Shown here piece by piece: positions 44,873 to 53,787 of a stretch of 64,000 nt of DNA; within the stretch, counting starts at the first letter, position 1; each line of letters starts with the position of its first letter. The notes beneath the pieces are model-generated. The model worked only from the letters and a program-made list of their open reading frames with translations. It made no database searches and had not been told where the DNA came from. Origin of the DNA: CAZAPO01 sp044841755 (lineage in GTDB: Bacteria; Bacteroidota; Bacteroidia; Flavobacteriales; Flavobacteriaceae); the NCBI GenBank assembly GCA_044841755.1, contig JAXOFM010000001.1, positions 62,001-126,000 of the forward strand. Direction: 5' to 3'. A program made the position numbers and the translations under genes.

Positions 44873-46243
44873 TTAAAACTGAAGAATAAGTTTAGCAATA
44901 TAGAAGAACAAGAAGATTCCGAATATATCATTGCTAGTAGTAATAAATGGTCCTGTAGCAATAGCTGGATCTATTCCTCTTTTATCTAAAATAATTGGCA
45001 CAAATGTGCCAATAAGTGCAGCAACAATAATAACACAAAGCATTGAAATTGCTATAGTCAAACTAAAGTCCATTGCCATACTTGTAATCAATCCGAAAAG
45101 AATTACTAGAAGTCCAAGCACTAAACCATTGATCAAACTCAATCCTACTTCTTTAAGTAACCTATTTAATAAGCTTCCTCTAACAACATCATTAGCTAAA
45201 CCTTGAACTATAATTGCGCTCGACTGTACTCCTACATTTCCAGCCATTGCTGCAATTAAAGGTGTGAAGAAAAACAACTCCTTATATTTTGCTAAAGCAT
45301 CTTCAAACCCTTCCATTATAAAAACACTTCCAAGCCCACCAAACAAACCTAATACTAGCCAAGGCAAACGCGCTTTAGTTAACTGTAAAATACTATCATC
45401 AGCTTCAACTTCTTGAGTAATACCAGCAGCCAATTGATAGTCTTTTTCAGCTTCTTCTTTGATTACATCAACAATATCATCAATAGTAATACGTCCTAAA
45501 AGCACCTTGTCATCATCTACTACTGGAATGGCTTCCAAGTCATATTTCTGCATAATTTTCGCAACTTCTTCGTCATCATCATTAACATGTACATAGTCAA
45601 CTTTAGGTATATATATGTCAGCTATTTTAACTTCACTCTTCGCTACTAAAAGATCTTTCAAAGAAAGCCTTCCTTTTAGCTTTTCCTCTTTGTCAACAAC
45701 ATAAATTGAATGTACGCGTGTCACATTTTCTGCCTGCCCTCTTATTCTACGCAAGCAACCAGCAACTGTCCACGTTTCATAAACTTTCACAAGCTCTTTT
45801 GCCATTAATCCACCAGCAGTGTCCTCATCATAAGCTCTTAACTCCTGAATATCTGCAGCAAGTTCTTCATCTTCAATCTGCTCAATAACTCTTTCTTGCC
45901 TTTCCTCTGGAAGTTCTCCTAATAGGTCAACTGCATCATCAGTATCAAGTTCAGATATCTCTTCTGCAATTTCTTTAGCTGAAAGGTTTTCTAGAATTTT
46001 ACTACTTACATCTTCATCAAGTTCTGAAAGCACATCTGAGGTAGTATCACTATCCAGTAACTTAATCACATAAGTTGCCTGATCGAGGTTTAATTCGTCA
46101 AGAATTTCTGCAATATCTGCATAGTGAAGGTCTTCAAAAAATTGAGTAGCCTCAGCATCGTTTCTTGATTCAATAAACTGCTCAACCTTATCGATCAATT
46201 CTTCACTTATCTCAAAGACAATATGTTCCTTGTTTTCTTCCAA
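44873..46243 (-). CDS. mgtE: Magnesium transporter MgtE
   Basis: 456 residues: an N-terminal superhelical domain (about 10-125, SAKEIAEEISELDTDDAVDLLGELPEER), a CBS pair (about 135-255, RVHSIYVVDKEEKLKGRLSLKDLL, AIPVVDDDKVLLGRITIDDIVDVIKEE), then five transmembrane helices with the pore sequence MAGNVGVQSSAIIVQG. MgtE is a magnesium-gated magnesium channel. The start codon appears to be TTG (46243-46241): the only in-frame option before an upstream stop. Confidence 0.95.
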   Translation of the reverse strand: MEENKEHIVFEISEELIDKVEQFIESRNDAEATQFFEDLHYADIAEILDELNLDQATYVIKLLDSDTTSDVLSELDEDVSSKILENLSAKEIAEEISELDTDDAVDLLGELPEERQERVIEQIEDEELAADIQELRAYDEDTAGGLMAKELVKVYETWTVAGCLRRIRGQAENVTRVHSIYVVDKEEKLKGRLSLKDLLVAKSEVKIADIYIPKVDYVHVNDDDEEVAKIMQKYDLEAIPVVDDDKVLLGRITIDDIVDVIKEEAEKDYQLAAGITQEVEADDSILQLTKARLPWLVLGLFGGLGSVFIMEGFEDALAKYKELFFFTPLIAAMAGNVGVQSSAIIVQGLANDVVRGSLLNRLLKEVGLSLINGLVLGLLVILFGLITSMAMDFSLTIAISMLCVIIVAALIGTFVPIILDKRGIDPAIATGPFITTSNDIFGIFLFFYIAKLILQF

Positions 46244-46287
46244 AGGTGTTGATTAGCAAATAAGTTAAAGCGTAATTTAATCAGCTG

Positions 46288-47064
46288 TTATTCTGAATCC
46301 TTTTCGATTAAGCCTGTGAGCTCTATAAACTCATCAACACTTAATTGCTCAGGACGTTTGCCAAATATAACATTTGCTTTTAAATTATCTGACAAATTGA
46401 ATGTTTTTAAACTGTTACGAAGTGTTTTCCTTCGTTGCTGAAAAGCCGTTTTTACAACTCTAAAAAACAACTTCTCGTCACATGGTAAGTTGTAATTTTC
46501 TTTTCTGGTTAATCTTAAAACACCAGAATCAACTTTAGGCGGTGGGTTAAAAACCGAAGGCGGAACTGTAAATAAGTACTCAGCGTCATAGAAAGCTTGA
46601 GTTAAAACAGAAAGAATTCCGTAGTTTTTACTTCCTTCTTTTTCACAAATACGCTGCGCAACTTCCTTTTGAAACATTCCCGAAAATTCAAGAATTTGAT
46701 CTCTCATTTCTAAGGTTTTAAAAACAATTTGAGAGGAAATATTATAAGGAAAGTTTCCAATTATAGCGAATTGCTCACTTTTAAAAACCTCATTCAAATC
46801 ATACTTTAGAAAGTCTTTCTCTATAATTCTTGGGGCAAGGTTTAAATAGTGTGTCTGTAAATAGACAACCGATTCTGTGTCGATCTCAATAACATAGGTA
46901 GTAATATCTTTTTCTAAAAGATATTTGGTCAACACACCCATTCCTGGACCAATCTCTAAAACATTGGTATACCCAGAAAGCGATAAAGTATCTGCAATTT
47001 TTTTTGCAATATTTTCATCACGTAAAAAGTGTTGTCCTAGATGTTTTTTTGCTTTTATAGACAA
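46288..47064 (-). CDS. rsmA: 16S rRNA dimethyladenosine transferase
   Basis: 258 residues. SAM-binding loop VLEIGPGMGVLTKYLL near residue 40, catalytic motif IGNFPYNISSQIVFK (motif IV), VAQRICEKEGSKNYGILSVLTQAFYDAEYLFTVPPSVFNPPPKVDS, and the C-terminal helical domain with FQQRRKTLRNSL. It methylates two adenines near the 3' end of 16S rRNA. It starts 6 bases after the DUF4286 gene and lies 44 bases above mgtE. Confidence 0.97.
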   Translation of the reverse strand: MSIKAKKHLGQHFLRDENIAKKIADTLSLSGYTNVLEIGPGMGVLTKYLLEKDITTYVIEIDTESVVYLQTHYLNLAPRIIEKDFLKYDLNEVFKSEQFAIIGNFPYNISSQIVFKTLEMRDQILEFSGMFQKEVAQRICEKEGSKNYGILSVLTQAFYDAEYLFTVPPSVFNPPPKVDSGVLRLTRKENYNLPCDEKLFFRVVKTAFQQRRKTLRNSLKTFNLSDNLKANVIFGKRPEQLSVDEFIELTGLIEKDSE

Positions 47065-47070
47065 GTTTAT

Positions 47071-47394
47071 CTAATTAAAGGTTACTGAATATTCATCTAT
47101 AATCTCTAATTCAGTACGAAATGCTAACATTTTGTCTGCAAATCGTTTTAATCCGTCACCTCTTAATCTTTCCGCATCATGAGCATAGTAAGAATCTAGA
47201 GCTTCTCTAGATTTTGCTCTATACTGAACTGAGTATGTTACTCCTCCCATTTCTTCTTCAACAAGCACTTTGGTCAATTTAGCATCAGTAAACTTACCCG
47301 TAGCTAACACTTGAGGAATATGTACTTTTATCCAGTTTAACCATTCTTGATGAACACTTTCATCTACATTAACCGTAACATTATAAAGGATCAT
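47071..47394 (-). CDS. DUF4286 family protein
   Basis: 107 residues. A ferredoxin-like short domain: MILYNVTVNVDESVHQEWLNWIKVHIPQVLATGKFTDAKLTKVL, EMGGVTYSVQYRAKSREALDSYYAHDAERLRGDGLKRF. The family commonly sits beside rsmA in Bacteroidota, as here. No function is known. Confidence 0.82.
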   Translation of the reverse strand: MILYNVTVNVDESVHQEWLNWIKVHIPQVLATGKFTDAKLTKVLVEEEMGGVTYSVQYRAKSREALDSYYAHDAERLRGDGLKRFADKMLAFRTELEIIDEYSVTFN

Positions 47395-47436
47395 AATCTA
47401 TAAATTCTAAATTGTAAACTCTTAAAAACGATTTGC

Positions 47437-47949
47437 TTACAAAGTTTTTGCAAATAACAGGAGTTCTTCGTCATTGTCAAAAGGTTTTACCTTTTTTTCA
47501 AAGGTAAGCCCTAATTTTTCAAGAAGTTTGATTGAACTTTTGTTAACCTCTAAGGTAATAGCAGAAACTTTTGCAATATTAAATTTCTCTTTTGCTAAAT
47601 GTATTAATTCTGAAGTTGCTTCAAAAGCATATCCTTTTCCCTCATTTTGGGGTAAAAACGCAAAACCAATATCTGGATATTCTAGCTGTTCTCTTTTTAA
47701 AATACCGACTATACCAAGAATATTTCCCAAATCTTCTTTAAGCTCGACTTTATAATAGCTAAATCCATTATCTTGATAACTTTTAAGAATGCCATTTTCC
47801 AGATACAAAGCTGCATCGTCAATACTTTTAATATTCCTGTCTCCAATATATTTTATATAGCCAGGAGTATTCATTAGTTCAACAAAGAAGGGAGCATCTT
47901 TTAGCGTTATTTTTGAGAGTGTTAATCGGTTGGTCTGAGAAACAATCAT
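47437..47949 (-). CDS. GNAT N-acetyltransferase (RimJ-type)
   Basis: 170 residues. TNRLTLSKITLKDAPFFVELMNTPGYIKYIGDRNIKS, then DIGFAFLPQNEGKGYAFEATSELIHLA (acetyl-CoA loop near 110) and LEVNKSSIKLLEKLGLTFE. Acetylates a protein N-terminus or small amine; substrate unknown. It follows the TPR gene by 4 bases and is probably translated with it. Confidence 0.84.
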   Translation of the reverse strand: MIVSQTNRLTLSKITLKDAPFFVELMNTPGYIKYIGDRNIKSIDDAALYLENGILKSYQDNGFSYYKVELKEDLGNILGIVGILKREQLEYPDIGFAFLPQNEGKGYAFEATSELIHLAKEKFNIAKVSAITLEVNKSSIKLLEKLGLTFEKKVKPFDNDEELLLFAKTL

Positions 47950-47953
47950 CTAA

Positions 47954-49735
47954 CTAATTTATGGAGTCGCCTCTTAAAGCACGATATTTTTTCCGAGCCT
48001 CTACAAAATAAATACTGTCTGCATAATCAAAAATGATTCTTTCGTAATACTCTTTTGCTTTTTCAGGTAGTGCTAATTCATTACTATATAATTCTGCTAG
48101 TCTGTAGTAAGCATCATCTGCTAAAATATCTTCTCTGTAGTTTTCGATAATTGCTAGATAGTTTTTCTCTGCCCTATCAAAAGCATTTATCTCTTCAAAT
48201 AAAACAGCTTGCTTAAATAAAGCTTGATCCATGATAGATTCTGTTTTATGATTAGCTATAATAGTATCTAGTTTTGCTATGGCTTCATCATTTTTATTCT
48301 GAAATGACAATAAGTCCGCCTTAGCGTATAACTTTAATGCTGTTTGAGTGGAATCGTCATATTTATTATCAGAAATTAACAGCTTAAGATCTAGTGCATC
48401 ATTGGCTATAAGTTGCGAAGTAGAAGCTTTTAAAATCTTTAACTGCGATTCTGCCCATTTAAAATCTCCTTTATAGTAACTCGCTTTAGCAACTCTAAAT
48501 CTGGCTTGTTGTGAGATCATACTATTCTTTAAATTGGCTTGTATCTGAGAAAAATAAATTAATGCTTCATTAAACTTTTCCTGCAAAACCAATACATCTC
48601 CTAACAACAATTTCACTCTTGCTTCCTGTATTCTTGACAACCTTATTTCAAGTGTATTCTTTAAAAAACTGATAGCTTCAGTTGGTCTATCCTGACTAAA
48701 AGCCATGAAACGTGCATACGAAAGTTGTAGATCTGCAGTTTGAATATTTCTACCATATTGATTTAGTAAATTGATATAATCTGCTTCAATATTTGCAAAC
48801 TCTTCTTTACCTAAATGCTTTGCTTTTATCTCTAATAGATCTCTCTGAGCATCCAGAACAATGGCTGGATCTAAAATATTCTCAATAAGATAGGTCAAAA
48901 CATCTTGGGCAACTTCAAAATCATCTTCATCTATAGCTATTCTTGCAAGATCTGTAATGCCTCTTAAAGACTCTGGTGCTCTCTTATAAATTGCTCTTTC
49001 TTGGGCAAAAGCTTTACCATAATCTCTTTGCTGAATAAATAACCAACTTAATAACTGATTCCAAAGAATGTTAGGACTGGACTGAATTTTGCGCAATAAT
49101 GATCTTCTTAAGTGAATGTTATTTTCATCATCACTATTTTCACTAATAAACTGGCTAAAGATTCGTTTGGCTTGATGAATAAAATTCTCGTTTCGTTCTA
49201 TATAATTGACATAACAGTCAAACATCTTATCGGTTTTGGCCAGCTCTCCATAAATTCTACCTAATTGGATGTAATAGTTAGATTCTGGACGAAGCTCCAT
49301 AGCTCGTTCATATACACGAGCTGCTCTTTCTATTAAGGAATGTCTCACAAACCTGTTTGCCACATAATAGGCGTACATTGGCTCCTCTTCAATTTTATTT
49401 TCAGCTTGTTGATAGTAAAACTCTGCCTCATCTTGGTCACCAGCTGCTTGATAATTATATCCTAGTTCAACAATATATTGTGGGTTCCTTTGCGAGTTTA
49501 TCTTCTCCATTAACATGAGTTCAGCTTCCTGATAGTGCTCTAATTGTTGATAGATCTCAATTATTCTGAAGAAAAAATTAGTGTTCCCTAAATTCTCATT
49601 ATATAACTTCTGATAAGAAATTAGTGCCTTCTCAAACTCTCCTTTATCAAAGTAGTCTTTAGCCAATGTTTCATCTGCTTGTGAAAAAACATTAACTGTA
49701 AAAATGAGACAACAAATGTAGATTAGGTACTTCAT
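47954..49735 (-). CDS. Exported TPR-repeat protein
   Basis: 593 residues with a Sec signal peptide (MKYLIYICCLIFTVNVFSQAD) and a near-continuous run of tetratricopeptide repeats, for example GEFEKALISYQKLYNENLGN and RAARVYERAMELRPESNYYIQLGRIYGEL, and a late ADDAYYRLAELYSNELALPEKAKEYYERIIFDY. Such proteins scaffold envelope complexes, but no partner is evident. Upstream lies the small membrane-peptide gene with its own terminator. Confidence 0.85.
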   Translation of the reverse strand: MKYLIYICCLIFTVNVFSQADETLAKDYFDKGEFEKALISYQKLYNENLGNTNFFFRIIEIYQQLEHYQEAELMLMEKINSQRNPQYIVELGYNYQAAGDQDEAEFYYQQAENKIEEEPMYAYYVANRFVRHSLIERAARVYERAMELRPESNYYIQLGRIYGELAKTDKMFDCYVNYIERNENFIHQAKRIFSQFISENSDDENNIHLRRSLLRKIQSSPNILWNQLLSWLFIQQRDYGKAFAQERAIYKRAPESLRGITDLARIAIDEDDFEVAQDVLTYLIENILDPAIVLDAQRDLLEIKAKHLGKEEFANIEADYINLLNQYGRNIQTADLQLSYARFMAFSQDRPTEAISFLKNTLEIRLSRIQEARVKLLLGDVLVLQEKFNEALIYFSQIQANLKNSMISQQARFRVAKASYYKGDFKWAESQLKILKASTSQLIANDALDLKLLISDNKYDDSTQTALKLYAKADLLSFQNKNDEAIAKLDTIIANHKTESIMDQALFKQAVLFEEINAFDRAEKNYLAIIENYREDILADDAYYRLAELYSNELALPEKAKEYYERIIFDYADSIYFVEARKKYRALRGDSIN

Positions 49736-49786
49736 GGCATGGTAAATATACTAAATGTGGAGTTTAGATTATGTGAACATTTTAAT

Positions 49787-49814
49787 AAAAAAAGCCTGAA
49801 CCGAAGTTCAGGCT
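49787..49814 (-). terminator. Intrinsic terminator with a UUCG loop
   Basis: On the minus strand AGCCTGAAC-TTCG-GTTCAGGCT followed by seven T, a very stable UUCG tetraloop hairpin. It ends transcripts coming from serS or from the 23-residue peptide gene. Confidence 0.9.
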
Positions 49815-49928
49815 AACCATCCAAAATAAATGTGCTATTAATCATATTATCTTATAAAATGATTCAATTATCCTGTTGTGGTACTATTTTGTATATTTTT
49901 TGAAACTGTTTCGATTTGGGTTACTAGT

Positions 49929-50000
49929 TTAGTTAAAAACTACTTGAACTACCAGTACAACAAGCGTCACCAGTAAGAACAATCTTTTAAAATTCTTCAT
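49929..50000 (-). CDS. 23-residue hydrophobic membrane peptide (small ORF)
   Basis: Too short for usual gene finding. The ATG at 50000 opens MKNFKRLFLL, then a run rich in Val and Leu, ending VVFN before a stop at 49929. Four basic residues precede a single hydrophobic helix of about 17, a typical small inner-membrane or toxin-like peptide. It lies between the UUCG terminator downstream and a nested hairpin region upstream, in the 421-bp gap between serS and the TPR gene. No family is recognised and no Shine-Dalgarno sequence is visible, as is usual in this phylum. Confidence 0.5.
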   Translation of the reverse strand: MKNFKRLFLLVTLVVLVVQVVFN

Positions 50001-50070
50001 AACAGTTGGTTTAATAGATTTGGTCTCGCTAACTTCAAAAAAAAAATCGACAAAACAAAGAAAATCGACC

Positions 50071-50153
50071 AAAAATCGTTAAACAACGTCGTTTTTTAGC
50101 ATTTAAACGATAGAAATGTTAAAATTTAACATTTTTAAACGACTACGATTTTT
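50071..50153. repeat. Three nested inverted repeats downstream of serS
   Basis: Outer arms AAAAATCGT (50071-50079) / ACGATTTTT (50145-50153), middle arms GTCGTTT (50088-50094) / AAACGAC (50137-50143), and inner arms AAATGTTAAA (50114-50123) / TTTAACATTT (50125-50134) around one base. All three are concentric enough to fold as one RNA. They begin 4 bases after the serS stop and lie 71 bases before the small-peptide ATG. Confidence 0.6.
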
Positions 50154-50156
50154 CTA

Positions 50157-51428
50157 CTAATCGATGAAAGTAAAGCCAGTATAAGGTACTAAAACCTCAG
50201 GTACTTTTATGCCGCTTTCGGTTTGATAGTTCTCTAGAATGCCAGCCAATACTCTTGGTAAAGCTAATGAACTTCCGTTAAGTGTATGTGCTAATTCACT
50301 CTTACCATTTGCATTTTTGAACCGAAGTTTTAATCGATTTGCCTGAAAGGTTTCAAAATTAGAAACAGATGATATTTCCAACCATTTTTCTTGTGCCGTA
50401 GAATACACTTCAAAATCAAAAGTCAATGCAGATGTAAACCCAAGATCGCCACCGCATAAGCGTAAAATACGATAAGGAAGTTGAAGTTCGTCTAAGATTG
50501 TTTTAACGTGTGCAACCATTTCGTCCAAAGCTTCATAAGAACGTGTTGGATGTTCAACACGTAAAATTTCAACCTTATCAAATTGATGCAATCTATTTAG
50601 TCCTCTTACGTGAGCTCCATAGCTTCCTGCTTCTCTCCTAAAACAAGGCGTATATCCTGTAAGTGCTTTAGGCAACTCACTTTCCTTTAAAAGCTCTCCT
50701 CTAAAAATATTAGTTGCTGGAACTTCAGCTGTTGGTATTAAATACAAATTATCAGCAGTCACATGATACATTTGACCTTCTTTATCTGGCAACTGACCAG
50801 TTCCAAATCCAGAGGCTTCATTTACCAAATGTGGTACTTGCACTTCTTGATAACCAGCTTCAGTATTCTTATCTAAAAAATATGAAATTAAAGCACGCTG
50901 TAATTTAGCTCCTTTACCTTTATATACGGGAAAACCAGCTCCTGTAATTTTATTACCAAGCTCAAAATCGATGATATCGTACTTTTTAGCTAATTCCCAA
51001 TGAGGTAAGGCTTCGGTTCCTAATTCCGGAATAGCTCCATGTTCAAAAACCACCTCATTATCTTCATCAGTATTTCCTTCTGGCACAGACTCATGAGGCA
51101 CATTCGGGATCTTATACAACAACTCATCAAGCTCATTAGCCTTGGTATTTAATTGTTCTGTAAGCTCTTTTGAAGTCTCTTTTAACCCAGCAGTTTTTGC
51201 TTTTACCTCATTTGCTTTTTCAACCTGTCCAGACTTGAAAAGCATCCCAATTTCTTTAGATAAAGCGTTAGATTCTGCCAATGTACTATCAAGTTTAGTT
51301 TGAAGGCTTCTTCTGTCTTCATCTAAACTAAGCACATCATTAATCATTTGCTTAGCATCTATATTTCTCTTTGCAAGACGCTCAATTATTAAATCTTGAT
51401 TTTCTCTGATAAAAGGTACACGTAGCAT
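50157..51428 (-). CDS. serS: Serine--tRNA ligase
   Basis: 423 residues. An N-terminal tRNA-binding coiled coil (about 25-105), then a class II core with LYLIPTAEVPATNIFRGE, motif 2 FRREAGSYGAHVRGLNRLHQFDKVE and motif 3 NGSSLALPRVLAGILENYQ. It charges tRNA-Ser in the cytoplasm. The HTTM gene lies 44 bases above it. Confidence 0.97.
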   Translation of the reverse strand: MLRVPFIRENQDLIIERLAKRNIDAKQMINDVLSLDEDRRSLQTKLDSTLAESNALSKEIGMLFKSGQVEKANEVKAKTAGLKETSKELTEQLNTKANELDELLYKIPNVPHESVPEGNTDEDNEVVFEHGAIPELGTEALPHWELAKKYDIIDFELGNKITGAGFPVYKGKGAKLQRALISYFLDKNTEAGYQEVQVPHLVNEASGFGTGQLPDKEGQMYHVTADNLYLIPTAEVPATNIFRGELLKESELPKALTGYTPCFRREAGSYGAHVRGLNRLHQFDKVEILRVEHPTRSYEALDEMVAHVKTILDELQLPYRILRLCGGDLGFTSALTFDFEVYSTAQEKWLEISSVSNFETFQANRLKLRFKNANGKSELAHTLNGSSLALPRVLAGILENYQTESGIKVPEVLVPYTGFTFID

Positions 51429-51472
51429 GGGTGAAAAAATTTAAGGGACAAATTTACAAATTACTCGAAGAA

Positions 51473-52789
51473 CTAATCCAGTTTAGATGGTAAAATCCAA
51501 TCATGATGTTTAAAAGCATTCCACTTTACTGAAGCAAGATCTATTGAAGAATCTATTAGTGGTTTTAATGACCTCCCATTAACTCTAATTTTGCAATCTG
51601 CATATACTGCAACATCCATATTATTTTGTTCTTTGAACTTCTTTTTTAAGTATTGGGCAAACTGCCAAATAAAGTCTGGTTTTGTTGATACGTGACCAAC
51701 TTGTTTATTGGTTAAGTAATCTCTTAAATTCACCTTTATATCATTTCCAGTAGCTTTGTCCACCACTTTATAAGATGCCATTCCCGACTTAGATCTCAGC
51801 ATCATTCTCCAAGACATTCGGTGACCTTCTTCGGTCCATAAAACATTATCTTTTATTACCCAATGCCTCAATGGCATTAACACTTGCCAAATAACATAGA
51901 TACCAATCACTCCTTTAAAAAGGTTAGCTTTTTCTGGAATAACAACCTCACCTTTATTATAAAACTCTTTTTTCTTCAAGAAAATATTTCTAATTGTTTT
52001 TGGCTTAAAGAAGAACACACAAAGAGCCAAAGACATAAACGGAAATACTCCTATTTGAAATACTGCCGAATTGAATAAGTGAAAGAAAACAGCACAAATA
52101 AAAGCACACTTTCTTGTTGGTTTCCACAGTAATAAAGGAACAATCAATAGATCGAATATAATTCCTGAATATGCTATAAAGTAATGAAACCATTGTTGTT
52201 CCATTAAGGAACCTATAATAATGTAGTCTTTCTTACTTCTAAGCAATATCTCTACAACTGAAGTATCTAACCAATCTGGATATAATTTCGCAATAGAAGC
52301 GTAAGTATATACTATTAACATCTGTATTACAAACACTAAACTACACCACTGAGGCATTGAATCTTTTAATAGCTCTGAATTTCTTTTCGCATCGATCGAA
52401 TAATTCTTATGAGTCGGAAGAAACACCATTATAAAGCTTAACAAAACCATTAAATAATAATGATTGTTATACGATGATTTTTGCATTAAATAAGTTCCTG
52501 TCCAGAGTACAGCAAAGGTAAACATACTAATCCTGTACTTATAGCCAATGGTAACCATCACTCCAAAAATTCCCATAAGGATATAATAAAAGTAAATGAA
52601 ACTATCTGGAATTTGCAACCATTCAAAACCTATAAAAGTAAAATTGAATTCAGGAGTAATTAAAACGTTTTTCACCCATCCAGTTAAGATTGCTCCAAAC
52701 GATTCGAGGGTTATCAAAATCCCGAAAAGAATTCTAAAAACGATGAGTGCACTATTATCTATTTGCTTAAACAACCAATTATTAAGCAT
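51473..52789 (-). CDS. HTTM-domain membrane protein (gamma-carboxylase-like)
   Basis: 438 residues. Multiple hydrophobic helices across about residues 12-265, with YNNHYYLMVLLSFIMVFLPTHKNYSIDA, then a soluble C-terminal part containing MSWRMMLRSKSGMASYKVVDKATG. This is the HTTM/vitamin K-dependent carboxylase-related family. Bacterial members have no proven reaction. It overlaps ribF by 8 bases (its ATG is inside the ribF tail), so the two are translationally coupled. Confidence 0.82.
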   Translation of the reverse strand: MLNNWLFKQIDNSALIVFRILFGILITLESFGAILTGWVKNVLITPEFNFTFIGFEWLQIPDSFIYFYYILMGIFGVMVTIGYKYRISMFTFAVLWTGTYLMQKSSYNNHYYLMVLLSFIMVFLPTHKNYSIDAKRNSELLKDSMPQWCSLVFVIQMLIVYTYASIAKLYPDWLDTSVVEILLRSKKDYIIIGSLMEQQWFHYFIAYSGIIFDLLIVPLLLWKPTRKCAFICAVFFHLFNSAVFQIGVFPFMSLALCVFFFKPKTIRNIFLKKKEFYNKGEVVIPEKANLFKGVIGIYVIWQVLMPLRHWVIKDNVLWTEEGHRMSWRMMLRSKSGMASYKVVDKATGNDIKVNLRDYLTNKQVGHVSTKPDFIWQFAQYLKKKFKEQNNMDVAVYADCKIRVNGRSLKPLIDSSIDLASVKWNAFKHHDWILPSKLD

Positions 52790-53720
52790 TGGTATTTTGA
52801 ATATAATTAAGTGAGGTTTTTTTGTCTTTACTTAGTTGAGCTATTAAATCTTCGACCGAATCGAACTTTTGTTCATCGCGTAATCTATCAAGAAGTTCGA
52901 TCTTTATATATTGATTATAAATATTCTCACTGAAATCAAATAAGTGAACTTCTATACTCGATCCCTTTCCTTCAATTGTTGGGTTTTCTCCTATGTTCAT
53001 CATTCCATAAACTACCGAGTTGTTTATATGAACTTTGACCACATAAGAGCCGTTTTTTGGAATCAGTTTGTATTGTTCTTCAATCTCAATATTAGCAGTA
53101 GGAAAACCAATTTTTGATCCTAGACTCCTTCCTTTAACCACTTTCCCTGTTAACAAAAACTTGTAACCCAAGTATTTATTTGCCAGTTGTATATCTCCCT
53201 CAATTAGTGAATTTCTAATCTTTGTTGAACTTACAGCAACTTCATCAATTTCTTTTGCAGATATTTCGGTTATTTTAAAATTATACGTTTCTCCAAATTC
53301 TCTAAGATCTTCAATGTTTGCCGATCTATTTCTACCAAACCTGTGATCATAACCAACAATTAAATGTTTCACATGTAACTTATCCACTAAAACATCTCTT
53401 ACAAACTCTAAAGCTGTCAATCTTGAAAACTCTCTTGTAAATTCATGTATTACCAAATTATCAACACCAAAACTTTGAAGTATTTCTGACTTTTCATCAA
53501 TAGTATTAATCAATTTGATATTAGAATCACTCTGTAATACCATTCTTGGGTGTGGAAAGAAAGTTAGAATTGCAGCATGTAAATCTTCTTTCTTCGCAAT
53601 TTTTACCAACTTATTAATAATCTTTTGATGACCAACGTGCACGCCATCAAAAGTACCGATCGTTACTACCGAATCTTTGTTGGGAAATGTATCTAAAGTA
53701 GCCTTAATATTCAACGACAA
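52782..53720 (-). CDS. ribF: Bifunctional riboflavin kinase / FAD synthetase
   Basis: 312 residues. The FMN adenylyltransferase half opens VVTIGTFDGVHVGHQKIINKL (HIGH-like) and includes LIVGYDHRFGRNRSANIEDL; the riboflavin kinase half has GRSLGSKIGFPTANIEIEE and YGMMNIGENPTIEGKGSSIEVHLFDF. It converts riboflavin to FMN and FAD. The start is TTG (53720); an in-frame stop lies just above, and no ATG fits. It overlaps the HTTM gene by 8 bases. Confidence 0.95.
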   Translation of the reverse strand: MSLNIKATLDTFPNKDSVVTIGTFDGVHVGHQKIINKLVKIAKKEDLHAAILTFFPHPRMVLQSDSNIKLINTIDEKSEILQSFGVDNLVIHEFTREFSRLTALEFVRDVLVDKLHVKHLIVGYDHRFGRNRSANIEDLREFGETYNFKITEISAKEIDEVAVSSTKIRNSLIEGDIQLANKYLGYKFLLTGKVVKGRSLGSKIGFPTANIEIEEQYKLIPKNGSYVVKVHINNSVVYGMMNIGENPTIEGKGSSIEVHLFDFSENIYNQYIKIELLDRLRDEQKFDSVEDLIAQLSKDKKTSLNYIQNTNA

Positions 53721-53752
53721 TGCTTTTTACAAAATTATGGATTATGCAACTA

Positions 53753-53779
53753 TAAAAAAAGAGAGCTTAAAGCTCTCTT
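53753..53779 (-). terminator. Terminator after the M43 protease gene
   Basis: AAGAGAGCTT / AAGCTCTCTT stem around one base (53759-53779); on the minus strand it is followed by a T7 run. It lies 9 bases after the protease stop. Confidence 0.8.
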
Positions 53780-53787
53780 CTTATTTT

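Noticed and set aside
46244..46287. A magnesium riboswitch upstream of mgtE
   Set aside because: The gap to rsmA is only 44 bases and shows no structured leader.
53721..53752. An FMN riboswitch before ribF
   Set aside because: The space is too short for the element and none of its conserved stems are visible.
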